64,000 nucleotides of DNA from Ramlibacter henchirensis (GTDB taxonomy: Bacteria > Pseudomonadota > Gammaproteobacteria > Burkholderiales > Burkholderiaceae_C), in NCBI RefSeq assembly GCF_004682015.1, contig NZ_SMLM01000001.1, positions 1,550,001-1,614,000 of the forward strand, in the 5' to 3' direction. The position numbers and the translations under genes were made by a program. The notes beneath the pieces were generated by a model that ran no database searches, had not been told where the DNA came from, and worked only from the letters and a program-made list of their open reading frames with translations. This document shows, in pieces, positions 52,229 through 63,698 of the stretch; within the stretch, counting starts at the first letter, position 1, and every line of letters begins with the position of its first letter.

Positions 52229-53137
52229 TTGAGCGTGTTCCCGGACGACAAGCTGGTCGTTGCCATTTCGTCGCGCGCGCTGTTCAACTTCGAGGAGGAG
52301 AACCGCATCTTCGAGAGCGGCGATCCGCAGGCCTACATGGCGCTGCAGCTGCAGCGCATGGACCAGCCCGCCCGGCCGGGCATCGCCTTCTCGCTGATCA
52401 AGAAGCTGCTGGCCTTCAACGACACCACGACGCAGCGCGTGGAAGTGGTGATCCTGTCGCGCAACGACCCGGTGTCCGGCATGCGCATCTTCCGCTCCGG
52501 CAACGCGAGCGGCATCAAGCTCGAGCGCGGCGTGTTCACGCAGGGGCGCTCTCCTTTCCGGTACCTGCATCCGCTGCGGGCCAACCTGTTCCTGTCGGTG
52601 AATGCGGAGGACGTGCGCGAAGCGCTGGCCGCGGGTTACCCGGCGGCGCGGGTGCTCACCGAATCGGCTCTGGCGGGTGAAAACTATCCGAACGAAGTGC
52701 GGATCGCCTTCGACGGCGACGCCGTGCTCTTCTCCGATGAAGCCGAGCAGGTCTTCCAGCAGGGCGGCCTCGATGCCTTCCAGCTGCATGAGACCCACAA
52801 GGCGCTGCAGCCGCTGCCGGAAGGGCCGTTCAAGCCGCTGCTGGAAGCGCTGCACCGGCTGCAGGCCAGCGGCACGCCCGCGATGAAGATCCGCACGGCG
52901 CTGGTCACCGCGCGCAGCGCACCGGCCCACGAGCGCGCGATCCGCACGCTGATGCACTGGAAGATCCACGTGGACGAGGCCATGTTCCTGGGCGGCCTGC
53001 CCAAGGGCGAGTTCCTGCGCGAGTTCGAACCGGACTTCTTCTTCGACGACCAGACGCGTTACGTCGACCAGGCCGCGCAGCACGTGCCCGCCGGGCACGT
53101 GGCGGCCGGCATCAAGAACGTGAAGAAGGCGGCCTGA
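52229..53137 (+). CDS. 5'-nucleotidase, cytosolic cN-I-like family
   Basis: A 302-residue protein of the 5'-nucleotidase family best known from eukaryotic cytosolic 5'-nucleotidase I, which dephosphorylates AMP and other nucleoside monophosphates. Landmarks are LVVAISSRALFNFEEENRIFE near the start, RVEVVILSRNDPVSGMRIF, RIAFDGDAVLFSDEAEQVF (the acidic motif) and LGGLPKGEFLREFEPDFFFDDQ. The start is TTG 52229 with GAGGAGGA immediately upstream; a GTG two codons later is the alternative. It abuts the converging DMT gene without a gap. Confidence 0.88.
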   Translation: MSVFPDDKLVVAISSRALFNFEEENRIFESGDPQAYMALQLQRMDQPARPGIAFSLIKKLLAFNDTTTQRVEVVILSRNDPVSGMRIFRSGNASGIKLERGVFTQGRSPFRYLHPLRANLFLSVNAEDVREALAAGYPAARVLTESALAGENYPNEVRIAFDGDAVLFSDEAEQVFQQGGLDAFQLHETHKALQPLPEGPFKPLLEALHRLQASGTPAMKIRTALVTARSAPAHERAIRTLMHWKIHVDEAMFLGGLPKGEFLREFEPDFFFDDQTRYVDQAAQHVPAGHVAAGIKNVKKAA

Positions 53138-54082
53138 TCAGGGCGCGCGGCCGCGCGCCTCCCGCCGGGCGATCCAGACCGTCGATGCGCAGATCACAAC
53201 GCCGCCCGCCAACGTCCAGCGGCTGGGCAGGTCGCTGAAAGCCAGCCAGCCCAGCATCGCGGCCCAGACCAGGTCGAGGAACTTCACCGACTGCGTGGCG
53301 GAGATGTCCGCGACGCTGAACGACTTCGTCAGGCAGTAGTGGCCCGCGCTGCCCAGCACGCCGCAGCCGACGAACATCGCCCACTGCAGCGCGTCGGGCC
53401 AGCGCCAGTCCAGCAGCGCGAGCGGAAAGCTCAGCAGCGTCACGGTGATCGCCTGCCAGACGACGATCACCTCCGGCCGCTCGTACCGCGTGAGGCCCTT
53501 GGTGATCAGGAACGACGCCGCGAACACCGGTGACGAAGCCAGCATCACCAGCGCGAACTGGCCGCCGCTGCCGGTGAGCTGCGGCCCGACGACGATGAGC
53601 ACGCCCGCGAAGCCCATGGCCGCCGCCGCCCAGCGCTCCCAGCGCATCGGTTCGCGGAACACCAGCACCGCGCCGATCATGATGAAGATCGGCGTGGTGA
53701 AGCCGATGGCGGTCGTGTCGGCCAGCGTGATGTGCGGCACCGCCGTGAACCACAGGCACAGGCCCGCCGTGTGCACTGCGCCGCGGGTGAACTGGCCGGC
53801 GACATTCTTCGGCCGGAAGGCCGCCAGCCCGCCGCGCGCGATGAAGGGCAGCATGACGCCGATGCCGGCCAGGTAGCGCAGGAACTGCGTCTCGAAGGGA
53901 GCGAGGTTCAGCGACAGGCCCCGCATGAGCGTGTTCAGCACGACGAACAGGAAACCCGCGGCGATCGACCACAACAGTCCGCGAACCGCGGGCGGCAGCC
54001 GCTCCGCGCGCCGCCGAGCCAGCACCGCCCGGCGAATCCACGGGTGGCGCTGCCCGAAGCCGGTTCCTCCATCAACCGGCAT
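53138..54082 (-). CDS. DMT-superfamily exporter (EamA family)
   Basis: A 314-residue integral membrane protein with about ten transmembrane segments in two EamA repeats (about 40-170 and 185-310); typical pieces are ALFVVLNTLMRGL-like LLWSIAAGFLFVVLNTLMRG, HITLADTTAIGFTTPIFIMI and FLDLVWAAMLGWLAFSDLPS. Members export amino acids, nucleotide bases or other metabolites; substrate not predictable. ATG 54082 has GGAGA 5 nt upstream and is preferred over an ATG seven codons earlier. It is divergent from ribB; riboflavin-related export is possible but unsupported by motif. Confidence 0.88.
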   Translation of the reverse strand: MPVDGGTGFGQRHPWIRRAVLARRRAERLPPAVRGLLWSIAAGFLFVVLNTLMRGLSLNLAPFETQFLRYLAGIGVMLPFIARGGLAAFRPKNVAGQFTRGAVHTAGLCLWFTAVPHITLADTTAIGFTTPIFIMIGAVLVFREPMRWERWAAAAMGFAGVLIVVGPQLTGSGGQFALVMLASSPVFAASFLITKGLTRYERPEVIVVWQAITVTLLSFPLALLDWRWPDALQWAMFVGCGVLGSAGHYCLTKSFSVADISATQSVKFLDLVWAAMLGWLAFSDLPSRWTLAGGVVICASTVWIARREARGRAP

Positions 54083-54136
54083 TGCTTGTCTCCATGGCGC
54101 CAACTATAGAGGCCGCGCCTTGCTACATTGGTCGGG

Positions 54137-54284
54137 TCTTCAGGGCGGGGTGGAAGTCCCCACCGGCGGTAGGCGGCGCAAGCCGCGAGCCCGCGAGCGC
54201 CCGGCGCCGCTTCACGGTGGCGCCGGGGTCAGCAGACCCAGTCAGATGCTGGGGCCGACGGTCAGAGTCCGGATGAAAGAAGAT
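54137..54284 (+). promoter_or_regulatory. FMN riboswitch (RFN element) of ribB
   Basis: All conserved RFN blocks are present in order: cagggcggggtggaagtccc followed by caccggcggtaggcggcgca, then agcccgcgagcg, a variable stem, ggtcagcagacc, ggggccgacggtcagagtcc and ggatgaaagaaga. FMN binding should lower ribB expression. The aptamer ends about 107 nt before the ribB ATG at 54391, leaving room for an expression platform; a T5 run at 54362-54366 may belong to a terminator, but I could not define its stem. The 308-bp gap between the exporter and ribB is filled mainly by this element. Confidence 0.96.
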
Positions 54285-54390
54285 TCGCGGTCGCGTTGCG
54301 CCTGCGATGTGCTGCCGTTCGTCCCGTCAGGGACCGCGGCGGCGTCTTGAGCCTTGAAGCGTTTTTGTTCTCAACCGACAGGAGCGTTTC

Positions 54391-55068
54391 ATGACGATCG
54401 ATATCCCTTCCCCCACCGCCTCCACGCAGGAGATCGAGCTGGCCCCGCTGCCGGCGATTCTGGACGCGATCCGCGCCGGCCGGCCCGTGCTGGTGCTGGA
54501 CGACGCAGCCCGCGAGAACGAGGCCGACCTGATCTGCGCCGCCGAACTGGTCACGCCCGCCGTGATGGCGCGGCTGATCCGCGACGGCAGCGGTATCGTG
54601 TGCCTGTGCATGCTGCCGGACAAGGCCGGCGCGCTGAAGCTGCGGCCGATGGTCGAAGTGAACCGCTCGCGCTTCGCGACCGCCTTCACGCAGTCCATCG
54701 AGGCGGCCCACGGCGTCAGCACCGGCGTATCGGCGGCCGATCGCGTGCAGACCATCCAGTGCGCGCTGCGCTCGACGCTGGAGCGAAGCGAGATCGTCTC
54801 GCCTGGCCACGTCTTCCCGCTGGTGGCCAAGGCGGGCGGCGTACTGGACCGGCAGGGCCACACGGAGGCCGCGGTGGACCTGCCCGCGCTCGCGGGCCTG
54901 TACCCGGCCGGCGTGCTGTGCGAGCTGATGAATCCTGACGGCACGATGGCGCGCGGCGCCCAAGTCGCGCAGTATGCGCAGCAGCATGGCCTTCTTTGCA
55001 CGACGGTCGAAGCGATCACCGACTTCCGCCGCAGGCTAGGCCGATCCGGGCCTGCGCGTCCGGTCTAG
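54391..55068 (+). CDS. ribB: 3,4-dihydroxy-2-butanone-4-phosphate synthase
   Basis: A 225-residue monofunctional RibB that converts ribulose 5-phosphate to 3,4-dihydroxy-2-butanone 4-phosphate for riboflavin synthesis. The acidic metal motif RENEADL is at residues 41-47 (VLDDAARENEADLICAAE); RDGSGIVCLCMLP and SRFATAFTQSIEAAHGVSTGVSAADRVQTI follow, and HVFPLVAKAGGVLDRQGHTEAAVDLPALAGL is the second active-site region. No GTP cyclohydrolase II domain is fused. AGGAG (54380-54384) precedes ATG 54391. Its expression is almost certainly controlled by the FMN riboswitch in the leader. A stem-loop (55076-55095) follows the stop. Confidence 0.96.
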   Translation: MTIDIPSPTASTQEIELAPLPAILDAIRAGRPVLVLDDAARENEADLICAAELVTPAVMARLIRDGSGIVCLCMLPDKAGALKLRPMVEVNRSRFATAFTQSIEAAHGVSTGVSAADRVQTIQCALRSTLERSEIVSPGHVFPLVAKAGGVLDRQGHTEAAVDLPALAGLYPAGVLCELMNPDGTMARGAQVAQYAQQHGLLCTTVEAITDFRRRLGRSGPARPV

Positions 55069-55145
55069 TGCCCACCGGGGCGGCCTCGCGCCCCGCAAGG
55101 ACGCTCCGATCGGGCCGTGCGCGGTTTGTCCGACAGGGTCGGGGG

Positions 55146-55171
55146 CTTGAAACCGACACCGGATGCCCTAT
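55146..55171 (+). promoter_or_regulatory. Candidate sigma-32 promoter of groESL
   Basis: CTTGAAA (55146-55152) and CCCTAT (55166-55171) are separated by 13 bp, near-consensus for the heat-shock sigma factor. The predicted start falls at the CIRCE element. Confidence 0.8.
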
Positions 55172-55173
55172 GA

Positions 55174-55200
55174 TTAGCACTCGCAGGAACTGAGTGCTAA
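55174..55200 (+). promoter_or_regulatory. CIRCE element of groESL
   Basis: TTAGCACTC (55174-55182), a 9-bp spacer and GAGTGCTAA (55192-55200) make a perfect CIRCE, the binding site of the HrcA repressor. A single CIRCE-like half site (GAGCGCTAA) occurs 30 bp downstream. hrcA itself is not in the window. Confidence 0.97.
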
Positions 55201-55291
55201 CAGATGAGCTGCTCAGCTCCGCTAAAGTTAATGAGCGCTAACTTTGTTGGCGCTTTTTGATGTGTCAAACCGCATTCATCAAGGAGATGCA

Positions 55292-55612
55292 ATGAAACTT
55301 CGTCCTCTGCACGACCGCGTGATCGTCAAGCGCCTCGAGAACGAGACCCGCACCGCGTCGGGCATCGTGATCCCGGACACCGCCGCCGAGAAGCCGGACC
55401 AGGGCGAGATCCTGGCCGTCGGCCCGGGCCGCAAGAACGACAAGGGCGACCTGATCGCCCCGAACGTGAAGGTCGGCGACCGCGTGCTGTTCGGCAAGTA
55501 CAGCGGCCAGACCGTCAAGGTCGATGGCGAAGAGCTCCTGGTGATGAAGGAAGACGACCTCTTCGCCGTCATCGAAGGCAATGGCCAGGCCGCCCTGAAG
55601 AAGGCCGCCTGA
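55292..55612 (+). CDS. groES: Co-chaperonin GroES
   Basis: Ring-forming lid of the chaperonin. [46 protein letters not shown] is canonical; the mobile loop lies at about residues 17-32. It has 106 residues instead of the usual 96-97, the excess being a C-terminal tail [19 protein letters not shown] lies before ATG 55292. It is first of the two-gene groESL operon, downstream of sigma-32 and CIRCE signals. Confidence 0.98.
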   Translation: MKLRPLHDRVIVKRLENETRTASGIVIPDTAAEKPDQGEILAVGPGRKNDKGDLIAPNVKVGDRVLFGKYSGQTVKVDGEELLVMKEDDLFAVIEGNGQAALKKAA

Positions 55613-55650
55613 GCGCCCGTTCCATCGCAACCCATTTCCCTTTGAGGTAA

Positions 55651-57300
<1,650 letters not shown>

Positions 57301-57307
57301 GGTCCTT

Positions 57308-57516
57308 CACCTGGAAATCGCTGCGCGATTTCCAGGTGGTCAAAGAAGAAGGCCGGGCTCTGCCCGGCCTTCTTCTTTGGTTGATCGGTTGGACGAGGAC
57401 CGGCGAAGCCGGATCCTCGTCCAAAGGATGTTCGCGCTGCATGCTATTGCGCGCGAACGGTTCGACCTGCGGTCGTGAGGGGACAAGGAGCTCCCTCTCC
57501 CGCTTGCGGGAGAGGG
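57308..57516. repeat. Array of six consecutive stem-loops after groEL
   Basis: Stems, in order: cacctggaaatcg/cgatttccaggtg (57308-57320, 57326-57338); an 18-bp stem from caaagaagaag to cttcttctttg (57341-57358, 57362-57379); ttggacgaggaccggc with its complement (57389-57404, 57408-57424, one bulged base); gttcgcgc/gcgcgaac (57430-57437, 57451-57458); cgacc/ggtcg (57463-57467, 57471-57475); and ccctctcccgc/gcgggagaggg (57493-57503, 57506-57516), a known dispersed REP motif. Together they fill most of the 234-bp spacer. Confidence 0.88.
57341..57379. terminator. Likely bidirectional terminator of groESL
   Basis: A perfect 18-bp stem (57341-57358 with 57362-57379) around a 3-nt loop, whose descending arm is T/C-rich (ccttcttctttgg). 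It is the strongest candidate stop for groESL and, on the other strand, for pgi. Confidence 0.75.
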
Positions 57517-57534
57517 TTTGGGTGAGGGTGCTCG

Positions 57535-59094
57535 TCAGCCGCGCAGCCGCTCGATCAGGGCCGCCGTCGACGCATCCAGCCCCTGCGTATCGCCGCTCTG
57601 CAGCCGCGGCGCGATGTCCTTCGCCAGCACCTTCCCCAGCTCCACGCCCCACTGGTCGAAGCTGTTGATGCCCCACAGCGCGCCGGCGCAGAACACGCGA
57701 TGCTCGTACAGCGCGATCAGCGCGCCCAGGCTCTGCGGGTCGAGCCGCTCCAGCAGCAGCATCGTGCTCGGGCGGTTGCCCGGGAAGTGCTTGTGCCCCC
57801 CCGAATCCTCCTTGCCCTGCATCAGCGCCGCCGCCTGCGCCAACACATTGGCGAGCAGTTGCGGATGGTGCTCGGCCAGGTCGTGCGCGGGCGTCTTCAC
57901 GGCGACGAACTCGACGGGCACGACGTCGGTGCCCTGGTGCAGCATCTGGAAGTACGCATGCTGGCCATTGGTGCCGGGTTCACCCCAGACCACCGGTGAG
58001 GTCGCGAACGGCAGCGGCCTGCCCTGCCGGTCCACACGCTTGCCGTTGCTCTCCATCTCCAGCTGCTGCAGGTACGCCGGCAGTCGTCGCAAGGACGAGT
58101 GATACGGCGCGACGCTGCGGCTGTTGAAGCCGTGGAAATCGCGGTACCAGACGTCCAGCAGCGCCAGGCGAAGCGGCAGGTTGCGCTCGGGCGGTGCTTC
58201 GCGGAAGTGGCGGTCCATCTCGTGCGCGCCGGCCAGCAGTTCGCGGAAGCGCCCTGCGCCGACCGCGATGGCGATCGGAAGCCCGATGGCCGACCACATC
58301 GAATAGCGGCCGCCCACCCAGTCCCAGAAGCCGAAGGTGCGCGCGATGCCGAACTCGGCCGCGGCCTTCACGTTGGTGGTCAGCGCCGCGAAATGACGTG
58401 CAACGTCGGTGCCGCCCTGCCGGGTGAACCACTCCCGCGCCGATCGCGCATTGGTCATCGTCTCCAGCGTGCTGAACGTCTTCGATGCGATGAGGAACAG
58501 CGTGCCCTCGGGCTTCACCTGCTTGAGCACCGCGGCGAGCTCGTGCGCATCGATGTTGGAAACGAAGTGGAAGCGCTTGCCCGGCGTGACGAAGGCCTCG
58601 AGCGCGATCGTCGCCATCTGCGGCCCGAGGTCGGAGCCGCCGATGCCGATGTTCACCACGTCGGTGATGCGGCTGTCGGCGCGCACTTCCTCGGCAAACG
58701 CCAGCATGCGGTCGAGCGTCTCGTGCACCTGCGCGAGTTCCGCCGACAGCTTCGCACCGGCGCGGCCCTGCTTTGGCGCGCGCAGCAGGAAGTGCATGAC
58801 TTGGCGCGATTCGGTGTTGTTGATCGTCTCGCCCGCGAACATCGCATCGCGCTGGGCGAGGACACCGCACTCCTGCGCGAGTTGCAGCAGCAGCCGGTCG
58901 GCGTGAGGGTCGACCAGGTTCTTCGACAGGTCTGCGAAGACATGGGGCGCCTGCACGCTGCAGGCCTGGACGCGAGCCGCATCGGACCTGAGCGCCCGGC
59001 GGACATCGAAGCCGCGGCCGGCGCCGTCGAAGTGCTGCCGCAGCGCTTTCCAGGCCCCGGTCTCGTCGCACCGGGGGAAGTCAGAGGCGGCCAT
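57535..59094 (-). CDS. pgi: Glucose-6-phosphate isomerase
   Basis: A 519-residue aldose-ketose isomerase linking glucose 6-phosphate and fructose 6-phosphate. Signatures: VVNIGIGGSDLGPQM, ASKTFSTLETMTNA, GFWDWVGGRYSMWSAIGLP, and the active-site GTNGQHAYFQMLHQGTDVVPVEF with its Glu/His; catalytic Lys in INSFDQWGVELGKVLA. AAGGAGG lies inside the end of tal, so ATG 59094 is translated from a tal-pgi message. Slightly shorter than E. coli (549). Confidence 0.97.
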   Translation of the reverse strand: MAASDFPRCDETGAWKALRQHFDGAGRGFDVRRALRSDAARVQACSVQAPHVFADLSKNLVDPHADRLLLQLAQECGVLAQRDAMFAGETINNTESRQVMHFLLRAPKQGRAGAKLSAELAQVHETLDRMLAFAEEVRADSRITDVVNIGIGGSDLGPQMATIALEAFVTPGKRFHFVSNIDAHELAAVLKQVKPEGTLFLIASKTFSTLETMTNARSAREWFTRQGGTDVARHFAALTTNVKAAAEFGIARTFGFWDWVGGRYSMWSAIGLPIAIAVGAGRFRELLAGAHEMDRHFREAPPERNLPLRLALLDVWYRDFHGFNSRSVAPYHSSLRRLPAYLQQLEMESNGKRVDRQGRPLPFATSPVVWGEPGTNGQHAYFQMLHQGTDVVPVEFVAVKTPAHDLAEHHPQLLANVLAQAAALMQGKEDSGGHKHFPGNRPSTMLLLERLDPQSLGALIALYEHRVFCAGALWGINSFDQWGVELGKVLAKDIAPRLQSGDTQGLDASTAALIERLRG

Positions 59095-59096
59095 GC

Positions 59097-60044
59097 TCAG
59101 GCCTCCTTCATCAGCTTTTCGAGCTTGATCGCGTCGGCGGCGAATGCGCGGATGCCCTCGGCCAGCTTCTCGGTGGCCATCGCGTCCTCGTTGAGCGCGT
59201 AGCGGAAGCCGGCTTCGTCATAGCTCACCGACGGCAGCTCCTGGCGCTTCGCCTGCTGGGGATCGAGCGCACGCGGAACCGGCGCATCCGACGACGCCAG
59301 CTGCGCCAGCAGTTCCGGGCTGATCGTCAGCAGGTCGCAGCCCGCCAGCGCGAGGATCTGCCCGGTGTTGCGGAAGCTCGCGCCCATCACCTCGGTCTTG
59401 ATGCCGAAGTGCTTGTAGTGCAGGTAGATCTGGCGCACCGACTTGACGCCGGGATCGTTGGGGCCCGCGTTCGCGGCCTCGTCCCAGGACGAGCCGGCGG
59501 TCTTCTTGTACCAGTCGTAGATGCGGCCGACGAAGGGCGAGATCAGCTGCACCTTGGCCTGCCCGCAGGCGACCGCCTGGCAGAACGAGAACAGCAGCGT
59601 CAGGTTGGTGCGGATGCCGCGCTGCTCCAGCCGCGCGGCGGCCTGGATGCCTTCCCATGTCGAGGCGACCTTGATCAGCACGCGTTCGACCGGCACGCCT
59701 TCGGCGCGGTACATCGCGATGATGCGTTCGGCGCGCCTGAAGCTGGCTTCCGCATCGAAGCTCAGGCGTGCGTCGACCTCGGTCGAGACGCGCCCCGGGA
59801 TGATGGACAGGATCTCGCGCCCGAAGCGCACCAGCAGCCGGTCCATGATTTCGTCCAGCGGCTCCTTGCGGTGCTGGGCCACGGTTTCTTCGAGTACATG
59901 CGCGTAGTCGGCCTTCTGCACGGCCTTGAGGATGAGCGACGGATTGGTGGTCGCGTCCTGCGGCTTGAACTGCGCGAGCTGGCGGAAGTCGCCGGTGTCG
60001 GCGACCACGGTCGTGTATTGCTTGAGTGCGTCAAGTTGATTCAT
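59097..60044 (-). CDS. tal: Transaldolase
   Basis: A 315-residue enzyme of the non-oxidative pentose phosphate pathway. The Schiff-base lysine is K125 in [28 protein letters not shown] and [35 protein letters not shown] are signature segments. Size fits the classical TalB type. It is first of a tal-pgi reverse-strand operon, divergent from zwf across 88 bp, so the three genes for glucose 6-phosphate use are clustered. The divergent gap holds no clear operator. Confidence 0.97.
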   Translation of the reverse strand: MNQLDALKQYTTVVADTGDFRQLAQFKPQDATTNPSLILKAVQKADYAHVLEETVAQHRKEPLDEIMDRLLVRFGREILSIIPGRVSTEVDARLSFDAEASFRRAERIIAMYRAEGVPVERVLIKVASTWEGIQAAARLEQRGIRTNLTLLFSFCQAVACGQAKVQLISPFVGRIYDWYKKTAGSSWDEAANAGPNDPGVKSVRQIYLHYKHFGIKTEVMGASFRNTGQILALAGCDLLTISPELLAQLASSDAPVPRALDPQQAKRQELPSVSYDEAGFRYALNEDAMATEKLAEGIRAFAADAIKLEKLMKEA

Positions 60045-60132
60045 GGCGGAAGATTATGGGCGCTGCCGCAGCCGCCGCCTGCCGTGCCGGAACACCCATT
60101 ACAGTAGTCGGCCACTCCCCTGATGGCGCTAC

Positions 60133-61587
60133 ATGAGCTTTGACCTCGTCCTCTTCGGCGGCACCGGCGACCTTGCCTGGCGAAAGCTGCTGCCCGCCCT
60201 GTTCCAGGCCTTCCGGCACGGCACGCTTCCACGCGAAGGCCGGATCATCGGCGTGGGCCGCGACGACCTCAGCCACGAGCAGTACCGGCAGCTGATCCAG
60301 CAGCGCTTCGAGCAGGTCGACCTGGCCAAGCGCCCCAGCCCGGAGGAGTTCTCCCGCTTCGCCGAGCTGCTTCAGTTCCAGCGCATGGACCTGTCCCGGC
60401 CCGAGGACTATGCGCGGCTGAAGGACCGGCTGGCCCAGCGCAACGCCGACCAGGTGGTGATGTACCTGGCCACCGCGCCCTCGCTGTTCACCCAGGCCTG
60501 CGAACAACTCAAGGTGGCGGGGCTCACCACACCGTCGACGCGGATCGTGCTGGAGAAACCGCTGGGCCACGACGTCGCCAGCAACCGCGAGATCAACGAG
60601 ACGGTGCGCAGGGCCTTCAGCGAGCAGCAGATCTTTCGCATCGACCACTACCTGGGCAAGCCTGCGGTGCAGAACCTGTTCGCGCTGCGCTTCGGCAACT
60701 CGCTGTTCGAGCCGCTGTGGCGCCGCGAGACCATCGCCAACATCCAGGTGACGATCGCCGAGGACCTGGGCGTCGAGAAGCGCGGCGCGTTCTACGACAG
60801 CACCGGCGCGCTGCGCGACATGGTGCAGAACCACGCGCTGCAACTGGTCTGCGCGCTGGCCATGGAGCCGCCCATCAGCGCGGACGCGGACGCCATCCGC
60901 GACGAGAAGCTCAAGGTGCTGCGCTCGCTGCGGCCGTGGACGCCGGAGCTGATGGCGCAGCACGCGATCCGCGGGCAATACGGCCCCGGCACCGTCGGCG
61001 GCGAGGCGGTTCCCGGCTATCGGCAGGAGGCCGGCGTCTCGCCCGAGAGCACGACCGAGACCTTCGTTGCGCTGCGCACCGAGGTCGCCAACTGGCGCTG
61101 GGCTGGCGTGCCTTTCTACATCCGCACGGGAAAGCGTTTGGCGGCGCGCGATGCGCACATCGTGGTGAACTTCCGGCCCGCGCCGCATGCCATCTACAAC
61201 ACGCCGCTGGGCGCGGCGAACCGGCTCGTGATCGACCTGCAGCCGCGCGACGGCCTGGAGCTGCACCTGCTCGCGCAAGGGCAGGAGAACCGGCGCCATG
61301 CGCACTCGCTCGTGCCCGTGCACCTGGACCTGGATTTCGACAAGCGCTTCGGCTCCGAACGCGTGGGCGCCTACGAGCGCCTGCTGCTGGACGTGATCGA
61401 CGGCCGGCTCAACCTCTTCGTGCGCAGCGACGAGCAGGAAGCGGCCTGGCGCTGGGTGGAGCCGCTGCTGGACTCGTGGCGCGGCAACGAGAACGGGCTG
61501 CGCGCTTATGCGGCGGGCAGCTGGGGGCCGAGCGCCGCCAGCGCCATGATCGCGCGCGACGGGTTCTGCTGGAGCGAAGAGCAGTAG
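60133..61587 (+). CDS. zwf: Glucose-6-phosphate 1-dehydrogenase
   Basis: A 484-residue NADP-dependent dehydrogenase, entry to the oxidative pentose phosphate and Entner-Doudoroff routes. NADP motif LFGGTGDLAWRKLLPAL, active-site signature RIDHYLGKPAVQN with the catalytic His pair region, EDLGVEKRGAFYDSTGALRDMVQNH, and VPFYIRTGKRL. ATG 60133 is taken; an earlier ATG at 60123 is out of frame. No 6-phosphogluconolactonase or edd/eda gene follows; the next gene converges. Confidence 0.97.
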   Translation: MSFDLVLFGGTGDLAWRKLLPALFQAFRHGTLPREGRIIGVGRDDLSHEQYRQLIQQRFEQVDLAKRPSPEEFSRFAELLQFQRMDLSRPEDYARLKDRLAQRNADQVVMYLATAPSLFTQACEQLKVAGLTTPSTRIVLEKPLGHDVASNREINETVRRAFSEQQIFRIDHYLGKPAVQNLFALRFGNSLFEPLWRRETIANIQVTIAEDLGVEKRGAFYDSTGALRDMVQNHALQLVCALAMEPPISADADAIRDEKLKVLRSLRPWTPELMAQHAIRGQYGPGTVGGEAVPGYRQEAGVSPESTTETFVALRTEVANWRWAGVPFYIRTGKRLAARDAHIVVNFRPAPHAIYNTPLGAANRLVIDLQPRDGLELHLLAQGQENRRHAHSLVPVHLDLDFDKRFGSERVGAYERLLLDVIDGRLNLFVRSDEQEAAWRWVEPLLDSWRGNENGLRAYAAGSWGPSAASAMIARDGFCWSEEQ

Positions 61588-61625
61588 CTCCGGCAGCGCC
61601 TTGACGCGCCGTGAACGCGGAAGGG

Positions 61626-62689
<1,064 letters not shown>

Positions 62690-62693
<4 letters not shown>

Positions 62694-63682
62694 GCCGTGG
62701 CTCCTGCCAGTGCGGTGGACTGGTGCGCGTCGTGCAGCCAGCAGGCGGCGCGGGTGGCGCCGGCGGCCAGCAGCTCCGGGCGCTCGCGCGTGCAGCGCTC
62801 GAACGCGCGCGGGCAGCGCGGGTTGTAGGGGCAGCCGGGCGGGATGGCGTTCAGCCGCGGCATCGCGCCGTCGATCTGGTTTAGCCGTTCGCGCTCGACC
62901 TCCATGTCCGGGATGGACGCCATCAGGCCCATCGTGTAGGGATGTGCGGGCGTGTTGATGACTTCGTGCACCGGGCCGATCTCCGCGATGCGTCCGGCGT
63001 ACATCACGGCCACGCGGTCGCAGGTCTCGGCGATCACGCCCATGTCGTGCGTGATCAGCATGACGGCCGCGCCGCGGTCTTTGCAGATGCGCTTGAGCAG
63101 TTGGATGATCTGCGCCTGGATCGAGACGTCCAGCGCTGTGGTGGGCTCGTCCGCCACGATCAGCTTCGGTTCCGCTGCGAGCGCCAGCGCGATCACCACC
63201 CGCTGGCGCATGCCGCCGGAGAACTGGTGCGGGAAGTGGTCGATGCGCTCGGCGGCCGCCGGGATGCCGGTGTCTTCCAGCAGCCGGATGGCGCGCTTGC
63301 GCGCCTCGGCCGCGTCCACGGGCAGGTGCGTCTGGATGGTCTCGGTGAGTTGCCGGCCGATCGTGTAGAGCGGATTGAGCGACGTCAGCGGGTCCTGGAA
63401 GATCGCGCCGATCCTGCGGCCGCGCACGTGGCGCATCTGGTCCTGCGACAGGTTGTCGATGCGCTGGCCTTCCAGCAGGATCTGGCCCGAAGCGACGCGC
63501 CCGGGCGGCTCGAGCAGGCCGATGATGGACGCGCCGGTCAGGCTCTTGCCCGCGCCCGATTCGCCCACCACGCCCAGGATCTCGCCCGGCGCGATGGAGA
63601 AGGAGATGTCGTCCAGCGCGCGCAGCGTCCCGCGGCGGCCGGGGAACTCGACGACCAGGTTCTTGACTTCGAGAAGGCTCAT
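62690..63682 (-). CDS. Oligo/dipeptide ABC importer ATP-binding protein, DppD/OppD type
   Basis: A 330-residue ATPase: Walker [17 protein letters not shown]-loop [16 protein letters not shown], signature [16 protein letters not shown], Walker [20 protein letters not shown]-loop [14 protein letters not shown]. The C-terminal Cys motif [17 protein letters not shown] is present. It is sandwiched between the permease gene (16 bp upstream) and the second ATPase (4-nt overlap), in the standard order permease-D-F. Confidence 0.95.
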
Positions 63683-63698
63683 CTTTGTTCTTCGTCCG

